A stretch of DNA of 64,000 nucleotides from Ruminococcus gauvreauii (GCF_025151995.1 NZ_CP102290.1:2170001-2234000); one strand, 5' to 3'. Shown: positions 23,705 to 32,851, counted from the stretch's first letter. Numbers and translations are program-made. Notes: a model not told the origin generated them from the letters alone.

Positions 23705-24199
23705 ATGATAGCATGTAAGTTGGTGGGAAAACTTTTCCCGACGATGAAGTCATTAGGTGGCTCTGATAGCGGGAAGAAGGCAGAAAAGAGCGTACAGGCT
23801 GAGGAAAAATCGGCTGTAAAAATCGATTTTTCGAATGTAAAAATTGAACCATTGTTTGAAGAAATGATTGATTTTGATACGTTTGCCAAGTCAGATTACC
23901 GCGCTGTAAAGATTAAAGCATGTGAAGAGGTTCCGAAGAGCAAGAAGCTTCTGAAGTTCATACTGGACGACGGAACAGATACAGAGCGCGTGATTTTAAG
24001 CGGAATTCGTGAGTATTATGAACCGGAAGATCTGATCGGAAAGACAGCGATTGCAATCGTAAATCTGCCTCCGAGAAAGATGATGGGCATTGATTCCTGT
24101 GGTATGCTGATCTCAGCAGTACATGAGGAAGACGGAAGAGAAGGCCTGAATCTGCTGATGGTGGATGACCGGATCCCGGCGGGAGCGAAGCTGTACTAA
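23705..24199 (+). pseudogene. metG: 3' fragment of methionyl-tRNA synthetase gene (tRNA-binding domain)
   Basis: The 164 encoded residues are the C-terminal part of bacterial MetRS: a lysine/glutamate-rich linker followed by the EMAP/Trbp111-like tRNA-binding domain (FDTFAKSDYRAVKIKACEEV, SKKLLKFILDDG, GIREYYEPEDLIGK, PPRKMMGIDSCGMLISA, DDRIPAGAKLY). The catalytic domain is absent. The upstream ATG at 23705 has no convincing ribosome site. The element end lies directly upstream, so metG, or a copy of its 3' end, has been cut off here. A second, shorter copy of the same 3' end lies at 40409-40517. A stand-alone tRNA-binding protein is a less likely reading. Confidence 0.8.
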
Positions 24200-24314
24200 G
24201 AGATTGAAAATCGTATCAAAAACAGCAAAAATTCAAGCATTTAAGCCAAGTGATGCAGTGATTTATGTAAAGGTTTTATCATGTGGAAAAGGTGACACTT
24301 TTATAAGAGATTTG

Positions 24315-24352
24315 AAAGGTGACTTACTTCGGTAGGTTGCCTTTTCTTTTTG
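24315..24352 (+). terminator. Rho-independent terminator of metG
   Basis: AAAGGTGACTTAC pairs with GTAGGTTGCCTTT (three G-U pairs) around a TTCG tetraloop, followed by TTCTTTTTG. Confidence 0.75.
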
Positions 24353-24507
24353 TGGAGTTTTGAATGAATTTAAAGAATGTGATGAAATATTCTGAACTGA
24401 ATTGATTGTAAAACATTATTGAATGTACTATAATTTATTTAGGTAAATATGACGCAGATAAATGTGATAAATTAAATAATAAGATTTGAAGATTTTGCTA
24501 TGGAAAA

Positions 24508-24744
24508 ATGATAGGTTGGTACAATGATATGCCGGAAGCGATTTATAATCCTGCGGTGTATTTTAAAAATACGTATGAAGACGAGTGGATCATGGATGAA
24601 TTATCTAAGGAGATGATTTTAGATGTTGACAAATCGGTAGTAATCAGTCCACGAATCATTGATAGTCCGGTGTTAGGTGGAATTACTCCGAGGCCGGATC
24701 TGCACTCCAAAGCGGTTTCAGACCCACAAACACATTGTTTTTGA
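24508..24744 (+). pseudogene. Truncated DUF4869 gene
   Basis: The 5' part encodes AIYNPAVYFKNTYEDEWI and then DELSKEMILDVDKS and SPVLGGITP, which resembles the DUF4869 family of small proteins. After about residue 62 the similarity ends and the frame runs into the reversed 3' end of the neighbouring minus-strand gene. The start is also unusual, since similarity begins at the second methionine (MPEAIYN). It is a truncated remnant. Its family has no known function. Confidence 0.55.
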
Positions 24745-24958
24745 ACATTTCGCTGGAGAGGTAAGCCTGTGCGTGTTCTGCGCTGTCAAAGCCGTGAAGA
24801 ACCTGAACATCCTCATCACGGATCAACAAGTTTTTTGTCAATGCTCCTTCAATTGTGTCAAGGAACGGCTGGCGGCAGTCGGTATAAACCTTTGCGGCAG
24901 CAGAACGGTTAGCATTGTCAATTTTCATTGTGATTTCAGGGTAAGCATTTACTTTCAT
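24683..24958 (-). CDS. Putative antibiotic-biosynthesis-monooxygenase-like small protein
   Basis: A 91-residue protein (MKVNAYPEITMKIDNANRSA...) with the ferredoxin-like alpha/beta pattern of small ABM-type monooxygenases and dimeric alpha-beta barrel proteins; the DVQVLHGFDSAEHAQAYLSS block is characteristic. The minus-strand ATG at 24958 has an AGGAGGT ribosome site. A broken HxlR regulator gene lies divergently at 25136, the common pairing for redox-responsive enzymes. The C-terminus overlaps the truncated DUF4869 remnant and may be shortened. Confidence 0.55.
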   Translation of the reverse strand: MKVNAYPEITMKIDNANRSAAAKVYTDCRQPFLDTIEGALTKNLLIRDEDVQVLHGFDSAEHAQAYLSSEMFKNNVFVGLKPLWSADPASE

Positions 24959-25135
24959 AATTAAAAACCTCCTAATTTCTAACTTTAGGCTCACTGCTGG
25001 GTCTGGCTCTATTATAGGGATACCGCTTTAGGACAGCAAGATATAGTGAAATTTATTAGTTGATAATAAATTAAATTATAATTTGTATATTTAAAGTATG
25101 TTTGATATGCTTTTATCAGGTGGGAGGTAAGCGAA

Positions 25136-25414
25136 ATGTTTAAACCCAAATTAGAAAAAGATATCCGGTGCCCCTTAGAATATGGACTTGACATCTTTGG
25201 CCGCAAATGGAAATTAAGAGTGATCTGAGTTTTGGCAGAGAAAAAAACATTAAGATACAGTGCGTTACGAAAGGAAATGACCAATATAACGGATACTGTT
25301 TTGGCATCTACATTGAAGGTGCTGATGGCAGATGGTCCGGCGCATACCATAAAGAGGATAGTGAAAACACATTATTGCAATGCCAAAAATGTGATTACAT
25401 TTGAAAAACGATAA
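25136..25414 (+). pseudogene. HxlR-family regulator pseudogene
   Basis: The reading frame shows a typical HxlR winged-helix start (CPLEYGLDIFGRKWK, then VLAEKKTLRYSALRKEM, TNITDTVLASTLKVLMADG). It is interrupted by an in-frame TGA at the codon where the family has cysteine or another residue (RVI-stop-VLAEK), and the C-terminal part after LMADG no longer matches. The regulator is thus inactive, and its divergent target gene at 24958 may be unregulated. Confidence 0.75.
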
Positions 25415-25581
25415 AATGGAGCAAGCAGGTATTGGTCACTGTGTTTGTTCCATTTTTTTCAGATAGCGCAGTGTGATGTTTGGTTGCGCCTACGGTGAAG
25501 TTTTGACCATGCAGGTGATAAAAGGATAAATAAAGGACAATTCGAGAAAAGATTTAGGATTGAATAATGGACAAAAAAGAT

Positions 25582-25609
25582 AAAACAGCCAACCGGCGTG
25601 GCCGTTTTA
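25582..25609 (-). terminator. Terminator of minus-strand XRE gene
   Basis: On the minus strand AAAACGGCCACG pairs with TTGGCTGTTTT (G-U pairs allowed) around CCGG, with ATCTTTTTTG after. It ends the XRE gene at 25607. Confidence 0.6.
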
Positions 25610-25921
25610 CGTCTTGTTGTTCAGTTCCTTCATAATGCCGAGGAGATAAGCCATAGACTTGGGATTCAATTTTTTTGCTTCGTCGATAAATTCCTGCAGT
25701 GTCTCCGGATAAGGGTTTCCTTCATCGAAGAATTCCTGAGGTGTTACGCCCAAATATTCGCAGATGTAAAAGAAGGATTGCATGGACGGAAGTGATTTTT
25801 TATTTTCAATGTTATTGATGTAGTTGTTTGCTTGCCCCAACGACAATGACATGTCGCGTGCAGATACACCCTTTTGTGATCGCAATTTTGCCAGCCGTTC
25901 CGGGACAAAATCTTCATACAT
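25607..25921 (-). CDS. XRE-family transcriptional regulator
   Basis: A 104-residue protein with one helix-turn-helix domain (ERLAKLRSQKGVSARDMSLS, LGQANNYINNIENKKSLPSM) and the C-terminal FFYICEYLGVTPQEFFDEGNP block common in gut Firmicutes. The frame is open to 25978, but the ATG at 25921 has GGGAGGTGAAGG upstream on the minus strand. A TACAAT -10 box lies further upstream. It has its own terminator and is likely an intact solitary regulator. Confidence 0.8.
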   Translation of the reverse strand: MYEDFVPERLAKLRSQKGVSARDMSLSLGQANNYINNIENKKSLPSMQSFFYICEYLGVTPQEFFDEGNPYPETLQEFIDEAKKLNPKSMAYLLGIMKELNNKT

Positions 25922-25998
25922 CGCCTTCACCTCCCATTCTCTAATAGATTGTACCTCACACATTTGCTTTATTCGCAAAAATAAAAGGGGTGTTTACA

Positions 25999-26027
25999 TT
26001 GACCTGAAAAAATAAATCTATTATAAT
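25999..26027 (+). promoter_or_regulatory. Sigma-A promoter of SLOG gene
   Basis: TTGACC (25999-26004), a 17-bp spacer and TATAAT (26022-26027) precede the plus-strand gene remnant at 26069 and diverge from the XRE gene. Confidence 0.7.
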
Positions 26028-26068
26028 TAGGTAAAATAAAAAAATATAACTATCGAACGGGGGATACA

Positions 26069-26451
26069 ATGAAAGGAAAGGCGTGCTGTATTACTGGGCA
26101 TAGGGACATGCCCGGTGAAGAGATCAGCAGCGTAAAGGAAGCTCTGCATGAGGAAATAAAAAAAGCGGTGAAGGATGGCTTCACTGTCTTTATATCTGGT
26201 TTTGCAGATAGTGTGGATCAATATTTTGCAGAGGTTGTTTTGGAGCTGCAGAAAGAAAACGGGGACTTAAAACTGATTGCGGTGCTCCCAAATCGAAGCC
26301 AAGTGGATAGATTAAATCGTAGGGAATAAACAAGTGTCTTGCTGAATGCCGTACTGAGATGGTAGTGATCCAGGGAAAATACCACCCCAGTGCCTATTCG
26401 CAGCACGACCGGTATATGGTCGTGTATAATAGAAACGGAGTTGTAGTCTAA
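26069..26451 (+). pseudogene. SLOG/DUF1273-family gene, frameshifted
   Basis: The first 84 codons encode a SLOG-type (YpsA/DUF1273) Rossmann-like start: CCITGHRDMPGEEISS, FISGFADSVDQYFAEVVLEL, LIAVLPNRSQVDR. A stop arises at 26327 and similarity continues in another frame (NKCLAECRTEMVVIQGKYH, then YSQHDRYMV) to 26451. It is therefore a frameshifted relic; its promoter is still good. SLOG proteins bind nucleotide-like ligands and are linked to stress and phage responses. Confidence 0.7.
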
Positions 26452-26564
26452 TCCATGATAAGATTAAATTTTTAATTGTTATTCTATAGGAAAAATCCTA
26501 AGTGCAAGTTTGCAGATTAGTAAAAGAGATATGGAAAAGAAGGGAAACCGGATATGATTGATAA

Positions 26565-26687
26565 AATGCCAAGTATGGACTTATGAATTTGTATGGTGGA
26601 AACTCTAAGTATGGAGAAAACATTTATGTTGCTGAAGATAATTATGAAAAGGCGAAGGAGATTTTAAGAAAAATGGGGCTGATTTAA
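26565..26687 (+). pseudogene. Fragment of DUF2007-like gene
   Basis: About 40 codons (YGLMNLYGGNSKYGENIYVA, then EDNYEKAKEILRKMGLI) match the C-terminal half of DUF2007-type small signal-transduction-like proteins. There is no start codon or ribosome site. It is another 5'-truncated remnant in this decayed stretch. Confidence 0.5.
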
Positions 26688-26780
26688 TTTCAAATCCCGG
26701 TTTGTCAGCTTGTGAGGACAAGCGTCATGTACAGCATACGTTAGCTGGAATGGCTGGGGACAAGCTAGTTAGGAGGTGAC

Positions 26781-27308
26781 ATGAAAGGATTTAACCGAAA
26801 AAATCAATTATTTTCCCTTTGTGGTTTAAACTGCGGGCTTTGTCCCATGTTTTTGAGTAGACACTGCCCCGGCTGCGGGGCAGCGAGGGAAATCAATCTT
26901 GTAAAATTGCAGGATGCAGCATGGAGCATGATGGAGTAGAATACTGCTTTCAGTGCGGCGAATATCCTTGCTTGAAATATGAGCATATTGACGACTATGA
27001 TTCTTTTATAACACATGGAAACCAAAAAGATGATATGAAAAAGGCTCATCAGATCGGAATGGAAGACTATAACGCAGAGCAGGAAGAAAAGGTACGTATC
27101 CTGGACATTCTACTTGCCGACTACAACGACGGGAGGAAAATAGACGCTGTTCTGTGTGGCAGTCAATCTGCTGGATCTGCAAGACCTACAGGTGGTACTC
27201 AGGCAAATTAAGGACAGAGCTGATTTGGAAACACTGACGCTTGAAGAAAAAAGTGCTTTTGCTGCATGGTTGCTGAAGGTGGCAGCAGCGAAAAAAAATT
27301 TGAGTTGA
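26781..27308 (+). pseudogene. DUF3795 gene with two frameshifts
   Basis: The first part encodes LFSLCGLNCGLCPMFLSRHC with the cysteine-rich zinc-binding start of DUF3795. A frameshift near 26880 moves the reading to the phase that encodes MEHDGVEYCFQCGEYPCLKY and continues to about 27140. A second shift is needed to read VNLLDLQDLQVVLRQIKDRA to the end. An intact DUF3795 relative lies at 32852. The gene retains AGGAGGTGAC before its ATG. Confidence 0.75.
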
Positions 27309-27429
27309 AACTGCGAAAGAAAAAGTGAGAATTTGGATATAGCCATCATTCATTAAGGGATGAAAATTAGAGAACCGAAGTCGGTATGTATCCGGTTCTT
27401 AGAAAGGACACAAGAAAAGAGGTTTATTT

Positions 27430-28776
27430 TTGGTAAGAGAGTATCTGCATATGAATGTTTATGATGCGTTTTTAGCACGAGTGCATTTTCTCTTTGAGGA
27501 GTTTGATCATATCTATGTCTCTTTTTCCGGCGGCAAGGACAGCGGTTTGCTGCTCAATCTGGTTCTGGATTACCGGAATCAGCACTATCCGGAAAAAGCC
27601 ATTGGCGTGTTCCATCAGGATTTTGAGGCACAGTATTCCGTGACGACTGAGTATGTGGAACGCACCTTTGAACGGATCAAGGATCAGGTTGAGCCTTATT
27701 GGGTTTGCCTGCCTATGGCCACTAGAACCGCATTAAGCAGCTACGAGATGTACTGGTATCCATGGGATGATACGAAGAAGGAACTTTGGGTTCGGGAGAT
27801 GCCTCAAAAAGAATACGTCATCAACCTGGAAAATAACAAAATGACTACATACCGTTACCGGATGCACCAGGAGGACTTGGCAAAACAGTTCGGGCGCTGG
27901 TACCGGGACGCACATGACGGCGGAAAAACGGTATGCCTGCTTGGAATGCGGGCAGATGAATCCCTGCAGCGTTACAGTGGATTCCTGAATAAAAAATACG
28001 GGTATAAGGATACCTGCTGGATCAGCAAGCAATTTAAAGATGTCTGGTGCGCCTCTCCTTTATATGACTGGTCTACGGATGATGTATGGCACGCCACCTA
28101 TTTATTTGATTACGACTATAACCGCCTGTATGATCTCTATTATATGGCTGGTCTGAAGCCCTCGCAGATGCGTGTAGCTTCCCCGTTTAACGACTATGCG
28201 AAGGACGCCCTGAATCTGTACCGCGTCATAGACCCAGAGATTTGGTGCAGGCTGGTAGGGCGTGTACAGGGAGCAAACTTTGCCTCCATTTATGGGAAGA
28301 CCAAAGCGATGGGCTACCGGAATATTACGTTGCCAGAAGGTCATACGTGGAAATCCTATACAAAGTTTTTATTGGATACGCTGCCGAAAAGACTGCGAAA
28401 TAACTATGCGAAGAAATTTAATACCTCTATCCAGTTCTGGCATGGGACAGGCGGAGGATTGGATGAGCCTGTGATTCAGGAGCTTCAGGCGAAGGGGTAT
28501 CAAATAAAACGAAACGGTGTCTCCAATTATACATTGAACCAAAAATCACGGATTGTATTTGTGGGCCCCATACCGGATCACACGGATGATATCAAATCCA
28601 CAAAGGATATCCCCAGTTGGAAACGGATGTGTTACTGCATTTTAAAAAATGACCATATCTGCCGCTTCATGGGATTTGGGATGACACGGCAGCAGCAGAA
28701 CCGGCTGGACATGATACGCCGCAAATACAAAAGCATAGAGGAATTCGATTATGAAGTACAAAAGCCCAGTTTATAA
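27430..28776 (+). CDS. ibrA: IbrA-like PAPS-reductase-family protein (DUF3440)
   Basis: A 448-residue protein with an N-terminal adenosine-nucleotide alpha-hydrolase (PAPS reductase/ATP pyrophosphatase) domain: the PP-loop SFSGGKDSGLLLNL at about residue 34, then LGMRADESLQR and the WSTDDVW motif. The C-terminal half is the DUF3440 domain. Such proteins pair with a ParB/Srx-like protein (IbrA/IbrB), originally named as regulators in E. coli and often carried on prophages and islands. The actual reaction is unknown; a nucleotide or sulfur chemistry is inferred from the fold. The start is TTG at 27430, since similarity begins there (VREYLHMNVYDAFLARVHF). The 3' end overlaps ibrB by 26 bases. 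Confidence 0.85.
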   Translation: MVREYLHMNVYDAFLARVHFLFEEFDHIYVSFSGGKDSGLLLNLVLDYRNQHYPEKAIGVFHQDFEAQYSVTTEYVERTFERIKDQVEPYWVCLPMATRTALSSYEMYWYPWDDTKKELWVREMPQKEYVINLENNKMTTYRYRMHQEDLAKQFGRWYRDAHDGGKTVCLLGMRADESLQRYSGFLNKKYGYKDTCWISKQFKDVWCASPLYDWSTDDVWHATYLFDYDYNRLYDLYYMAGLKPSQMRVASPFNDYAKDALNLYRVIDPEIWCRLVGRVQGANFASIYGKTKAMGYRNITLPEGHTWKSYTKFLLDTLPKRLRNNYAKKFNTSIQFWHGTGGGLDEPVIQELQAKGYQIKRNGVSNYTLNQKSRIVFVGPIPDHTDDIKSTKDIPSWKRMCYCILKNDHICRFMGFGMTRQQQNRLDMIRRKYKSIEEFDYEVQKPSL

Positions 28777-29284
28777 TGTGATGGCTGTTCCGATAGAGAA
28801 GGTACGGCCCAATAACTACAATCCCAATAAGGTTGCACCGCCTGAAATGAAATTGCTCTATGAGAGTATAAAAGAGGATGGATATACGATGCCAGTCGTA
28901 TGCTATTATGTAAAATCGGAGGATATTTATCTGATTGTGGATGGCTTCCACCGATATCAGGTGATGATGGATCATCCGGATATTTATGAAAGGGAACAGG
29001 GATTGCTGCCAGTTTCGGTGATTGAGAAACCTATTGATAAGCGTATGGCCAGTACCGTTCGTCATAACAGGGCACGCGGCTCCCATGATGTGGATTTGAT
29101 GAGCAACATCGTAAAAGAGCTTCATGAATTTGGGCGGTCTGACGCCTGGATCTCAAAACATTTGGGAATGGATAGAGATGAAATTTTGCGTCTCAAGCAA
29201 ATTACGGGACTTGCCGCGTTATTCAAGGATATAAAATTTGGAGAAGCGTGGCACCCTGTAGAGGAAGAGGCAGCAAAAGAGTAA
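28751..29284 (+). CDS. ibrB: IbrB-like ParB/Srx-domain protein
   Basis: A 177-residue protein with a ParB/sulfiredoxin-like nuclease/ATP-binding fold. The key motif is IVDGFHRYQVMMD near residue 60, followed by VRHNRARGSHDVDLMSN and a helix-turn-helix-like segment (SDAWISKHLGMDRDEILRLK). The ParB/Srx fold can bind or hydrolyse nucleotides. It overlaps the IbrA-like gene by 26 bases, so the two are translationally coupled and probably act together. The pair is one of the few intact gene sets in the decayed region. Confidence 0.85.
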   Translation: MKYKSPVYNVMAVPIEKVRPNNYNPNKVAPPEMKLLYESIKEDGYTMPVVCYYVKSEDIYLIVDGFHRYQVMMDHPDIYEREQGLLPVSVIEKPIDKRMASTVRHNRARGSHDVDLMSNIVKELHEFGRSDAWISKHLGMDRDEILRLKQITGLAALFKDIKFGEAWHPVEEEAAKE

Positions 29285-29354
29285 ATAATATAGATGAATG
29301 AAAGTAGTTTGTCAAAATATAGAACAGCTATAAAGTCTTGAAAGGAGCATTTCT

Positions 29355-29819
29355 TTGAAATATGTATGTACGGTTATATCAGTGGCGGATATCAGCGCTG
29401 CAAGAAAGTTTTATGAGGATTTGTTCGGGTTAGAGGTCTATCAGGATTACGGAAAGAATGTCGCTTTTACCTGCGGACTGGCATTGCAGCAGGATTTAGA
29501 CTGGCTTGTGAATCTGTCGAAAGAACAGATATTAAAAAAATCCAACAATGCGGAAATCGTCTTTGAGGAACAGGATTTTGACGGTTTTCTAAACAAGCTG
29601 AAAGAATACCCGGACATTGAATACCTAGGAGAAGTGATCGAACATAGCTGGGGCCAGCGGGTAATCCGGTTCTACGATTTAGACGACCACATCATTGAGG
29701 TTGGCGAGGATATGAAAATGGTGATAAAGCGTTTTCTTGCTACCGGTATGACCATGGAAGAAGTATCTGTGAAAATGGACGCTTCCGTTAAGGAATTAAC
29801 AAAGCTTCTGAATAGCTAA
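29355..29819 (+). CDS. VOC (glyoxalase/bleomycin-resistance) family protein
   Basis: A 154-residue vicinal-oxygen-chelate protein. Paired beta-alpha-beta-beta-beta units are visible in VISVADISAARKFYEDLFGL with the later RVIRFYDLDDHIIEVGEDM carrying the metal-ligand glutamate. The C-terminal 30 residues (TGMTMEEVSVKMDASVKELT) add a helix pair. VOC proteins act as glyoxalases, dioxygenases or antibiotic-binding proteins; the substrate is not clear. The start is TTG at 29355 behind GAAAGGAGC, giving MKYVCTVISV. Confidence 0.8.
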   Translation: MKYVCTVISVADISAARKFYEDLFGLEVYQDYGKNVAFTCGLALQQDLDWLVNLSKEQILKKSNNAEIVFEEQDFDGFLNKLKEYPDIEYLGEVIEHSWGQRVIRFYDLDDHIIEVGEDMKMVIKRFLATGMTMEEVSVKMDASVKELTKLLNS

Positions 29820-29844
29820 TACATGATGGACAACATTTTTATAG

Positions 29845-30207
29845 TTTGAAGCCCCTGATTATTCTGATGAAGGAATACAATCGTTTAGAAATTTTATTGA
29901 AGATAAAGCCATTTTGAAATCACTAGAATTTTTGGGGGCGTATGAAAATGAAGAACTAAAAGGGATTATAGCTACAAATGATAATCGAAAACACATTTGC
30001 TGCTTTTTCGTAAAGGCACAATATCACAGACAAGGTATCGGTAAAAAGCTATGGGAATACCTTTTGAATCATAGCGAAAATAAAGAATTTACAGTCAATT
30101 CTTCTCCATATGCAGTTCCTGTTTATCATAAGTTCGGATTCGTGGATACAGATTGTGAACAATTAACTGCCGGTATGAGATATACCCCGATGAAGTTTAG
30201 GAGATAG
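29845..30207 (+). pseudogene. GNAT acetyltransferase, N-terminus lost
   Basis: The frame encodes FEAPDYSDEGIQSFRNFI directly after a stop codon, then the acetyl-CoA binding core CCFFVKAQYHRQGIGKKLWEYL (written here as the Q/R-x-x-G-x-G/A signature) and the C-terminal VPVYHKFGF motif. A normal family member has about 15-20 more residues with a start codon, which are missing here. It is a 5'-truncated gene, and translation from the TTG near 29914 would lack the first strand. Confidence 0.7.
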
Positions 30208-30429
30208 TGTCCAGTTTGTAGAGCTATTTTTAGTATACCTTCTTGTGTATAAGCTGCACTTGCATAAAATGATTGGATTGAAGAGTACAGATGATGTTGC
30301 TAGGAAAATAAAAGCATTGCTGTAAATTCTGGTTACAGAACTAATTTAATGTTGCCTTATTGGCAAAGAACGATGAGCCGCCTTAGGCGGAGAAAGCGTA
30401 GGTCAAGATGGAAGAAAGGCCGAATGTAA
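30208..30429. other. Gap with gene debris
   Basis: About 220 bases with no open frame of note. A short stretch near 30270-30324 reads like a few codons of a lost gene (STDDVARKIKALL). No promoter or terminator is convincing. Confidence 0.3.
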
Positions 30430-30735
30430 ATGAAAGAAATTATTAACTTTATTGAAATGAATGTGGATGGCAAAACGCTGGCTACAAAGTAATTGGTTTA
30501 CAAACTGGAAAATGGTGCGTTACAGGGCGTATACGCTGACCAAATATCCTTTTCTAATCTGAAATATTCGCAAAGTGGATTGCAGATAGATATGTTTATT
30601 GTATCTAACGAGAAAATATGGCTTGTTGGTAAGGATGGGAAACGAGAGAAATTGAGAAAGGATTTTAGTGCTGTATCCCTGTTTCGTTTTGAACTGGCGA
30701 AGCGAAAAAGCACGAATGCAATTCCAGTTTGCTGA
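30430..30735 (+). pseudogene. Small gene with in-frame stop, unknown family
   Basis: An ATG at 30430 behind a poor ribosome site opens a frame (MKEIINFIEMNVDGKTLATK) that meets TAA at 30490 and then continues in the same phase to 30735 (LVYKLENGALQGVYADQISF, NEKIWLVGKDGKREKLRKDF). The continuous coding character on both sides of the stop suggests a nonsense mutation. The family is not recognised. Confidence 0.45.
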
Positions 30736-30802
30736 GTTCTTTCAACCCTTTTTTCTAACGATGTTTTGTAACCAGTGATTGTAGCCAATGGAGGAAACGA
30801 AT

Positions 30803-31460
30803 ATGGATATCCAGAAAATTATCAGCTTAGTAACAAAGACGCAGGGGTTGATTAAGAACCGTGAAATGGCAGGATATTTAGTTTCTTGGTGAAGAAACCG
30901 GTTTGCAGGAAATGAAAGCGGAGAGCTTTTGGATTTTAGACCCGGTTGACGGAACTACAAACCTTATGCACGATTACCAGCACAGTGTTGTATCTTTAGC
31001 CCTTTGCCGCCAAGGGGAAATTGTTATGGGGATCGTGTATGATCCCTTCCATGAAGAAGTGTTTTCAGCGGTTAAAGGTGGGGGCAGCTTCCTAAATGGA
31101 CAGCCCATACATGTATCAAACGCAGAAAAGCTATCCGACACGATGATTGGGTTGGGAACAGCAAAAAGAGAGCTGGCCGATGAAAACTTTGCCCGGTTTC
31201 GCAGGGTGTTCGGCCAGTGCCAGGATGTCCGCAGGATTGGGTCTGCCGCTCTGGAACTGGCCTATACCGCCTGCGGCAGACAGGGAGGCTATTTCGAGAT
31301 ATATCTGAATCCCTGGGATTATGCTGCAGGTATGCTGTTAATTCAGGAGGCGGGAGGGCGGGTAACTGATTTTACGGGAAAGCCGCTTGATCCGCGAAAA
31401 GGCGGCAGCGTAGTGGGAACAAACGGATACGTCCATGCGGAACTGTTAAATCAGTTGTGA
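30803..31460 (+). pseudogene. Inositol-monophosphatase-family gene with internal deletion
   Basis: The start encodes MDIQKIISLVTKTQGLIKNR, then the reading phase breaks after about 22 codons. The rest (from about 30890) reads FLGEETGLQEMKAESFWILD with the metal-binding DPVDGTTNL motif and the second metal site LNPWDYAAGMLLIQEAGG. The region that normally holds the first DxVTxxD-type motif is missing. Members dephosphorylate inositol phosphate or 3'-phosphoadenosine 5'-phosphate. The gene is inactive or shortened, though the catalytic core is still readable from 30903. Confidence 0.7.
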
Positions 31461-31548
31461 GTTGTGTGTTCCCCTTTCGGAAACTGGTGAGAATATAGTA
31501 ATACTTTTAAATAGCTAATACCTCGTGGACGAATAAACAAATTGCATT

Positions 31549-31996
31549 TTGGAAGAGATGGAAATGGAAACTAAGCACCCACCTATGTTAGACTTGTTGC
31601 TTGAAACACATATTGGATTGGAGCGCCAAGGCCCCGGAAGTTCCGAAGTCATCGAACAGGCTCTTGGATTTATTAAACCACTAAATAAGTTTTCACGAAT
31701 TGCAGATTTAGGATGTGGAACTGGGGGACAGACTATTCATTTAGCGCAGCATCTGCCCGGTACTATTACTGGCTTGGATATGTTCGCTGACTTTATAGAG
31801 AAATTGAATGAAAATGCAAAAAGCATGAATTTGGGAAATCGAGTAAAACCTTATGGAAAACAGCGGAGCTGTCCATCAACATGGTTTGGAAAAATTCATG
31901 GAGGAACAGAAAGAGAAATACATCCGCCAAAAATGTGGTGGAATCATTTCTATTCACGATAGAGAATGTAGTGAGTGTCAAGAAAAAATGAAATAA
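31549..31996 (+). pseudogene. Methyltransferase 5' end fused to a DUF3795-like 3' end
   Basis: Codons 1-100 encode the start of a class I SAM methyltransferase (IADLGCGTGGQTIHLAQHLP, then GLDMFADFIEKLNENA). After about 31850 the similarity stops. From there another frame encodes ENSGAVHQHGLEKFMEEQKE and CGGIISIHDRECSECQEK, ending at 31996, which resembles the cysteine-rich C-terminus of DUF3795-type proteins. Two unrelated remnants have been joined by a deletion. Confidence 0.6.
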
Positions 31997-32006
31997 GGAA
32001 ATCAGA

Positions 32007-32822
32007 ATGGGAGGAACGCAATCATTGTCAGATAGAAAAGTCATATTACAGTTTACAGTTTTAACCTTTTGTATTGCATATGGTGTATCTGGTGTTTTGA
32101 TTGCTCTTGGGCAATTCGGATATAAGGTTTATAGTTTGGTTAATTCTTTACAACAATTTGCAATGATTATACCTTTTGCTATCTATATTTTATCTCCCGC
32201 GATTGCCTCTTATGTTGTTCTGAAGAAGAATAACAATGTAACAGGTTTTCCAGAATGGTTAAAAACAGTCTTTTTTGCAAAAAATAAAATTTCCGTCTAT
32301 TTGTTTATTGTAACAGGGATTGCTTTGTATTTTGGGACACAGATAATTGTATCGGGCTGTGATGGAATAGCGCTTCCCTTTTACATGTTTTTTCTGTCCT
32401 TGCCAGGGAATTTCATCATTGGCGGCATGGAGGAAGCGGGGTGGATGTATGTATTGCAACCCAGATTGGACAAAAAATACGGCTTTGTTCTTTCTTCTTT
32501 TTTAGTTGGAATGATTTGGGCATTTTGGCATATTCCTCTCTTTTTTATTCCCGGAACGAATCACTGTGACGGGCTGATTAATTTCTGGATGTTCAATGTT
32601 CAAGTCATGTCGTTAAGTTTTTTTAGAGGGGCAATCTACAAAATAGCAGGAAAAGGCTATGTGTTTGTGTATGTGCTTTTCCATACTATGTTCAACGCTG
32701 CATCCTCTCTGTTTGGCTCCATAATGATGACGTGGACGGGAACGATTGCCGCAAATGCTGTAATGATTATTTTTTCAATAACAATCATTACTGTATACAA
32801 CAAATCTAAGAAAATAAATTAA
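32007..32822 (+). CDS. CPBP-family intramembrane metalloprotease
   Basis: A 271-residue membrane protein with about seven or eight hydrophobic segments. The CPBP/Abi (Rce1-like) motifs are visible: GGMEEAGWMYVLQP with the catalytic glutamate pair near residue 148, WAFWHIPLFF with the second-site histidine, and VLFHTMFNAAS with the third. The usual arginine after EExGW is replaced by methionine (GWMYVL), which may reflect a subfamily. Such proteases process membrane-anchored peptides, sometimes giving self-immunity to bacteriocins. The frame is intact; the start is ATG at 32007 or TTG at 32025, which has the better ribosome site. Confidence 0.8.
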   Translation: MGGTQSLSDRKVILQFTVLTFCIAYGVSGVLIALGQFGYKVYSLVNSLQQFAMIIPFAIYILSPAIASYVVLKKNNNVTGFPEWLKTVFFAKNKISVYLFIVTGIALYFGTQIIVSGCDGIALPFYMFFLSLPGNFIIGGMEEAGWMYVLQPRLDKKYGFVLSSFLVGMIWAFWHIPLFFIPGTNHCDGLINFWMFNVQVMSLSFFRGAIYKIAGKGYVFVYVLFHTMFNAASSLFGSIMMTWTGTIAANAVMIIFSITIITVYNKSKKIN

Positions 32823-32851
32823 AAAATTATGATTTTAGGAGGTACATATCT

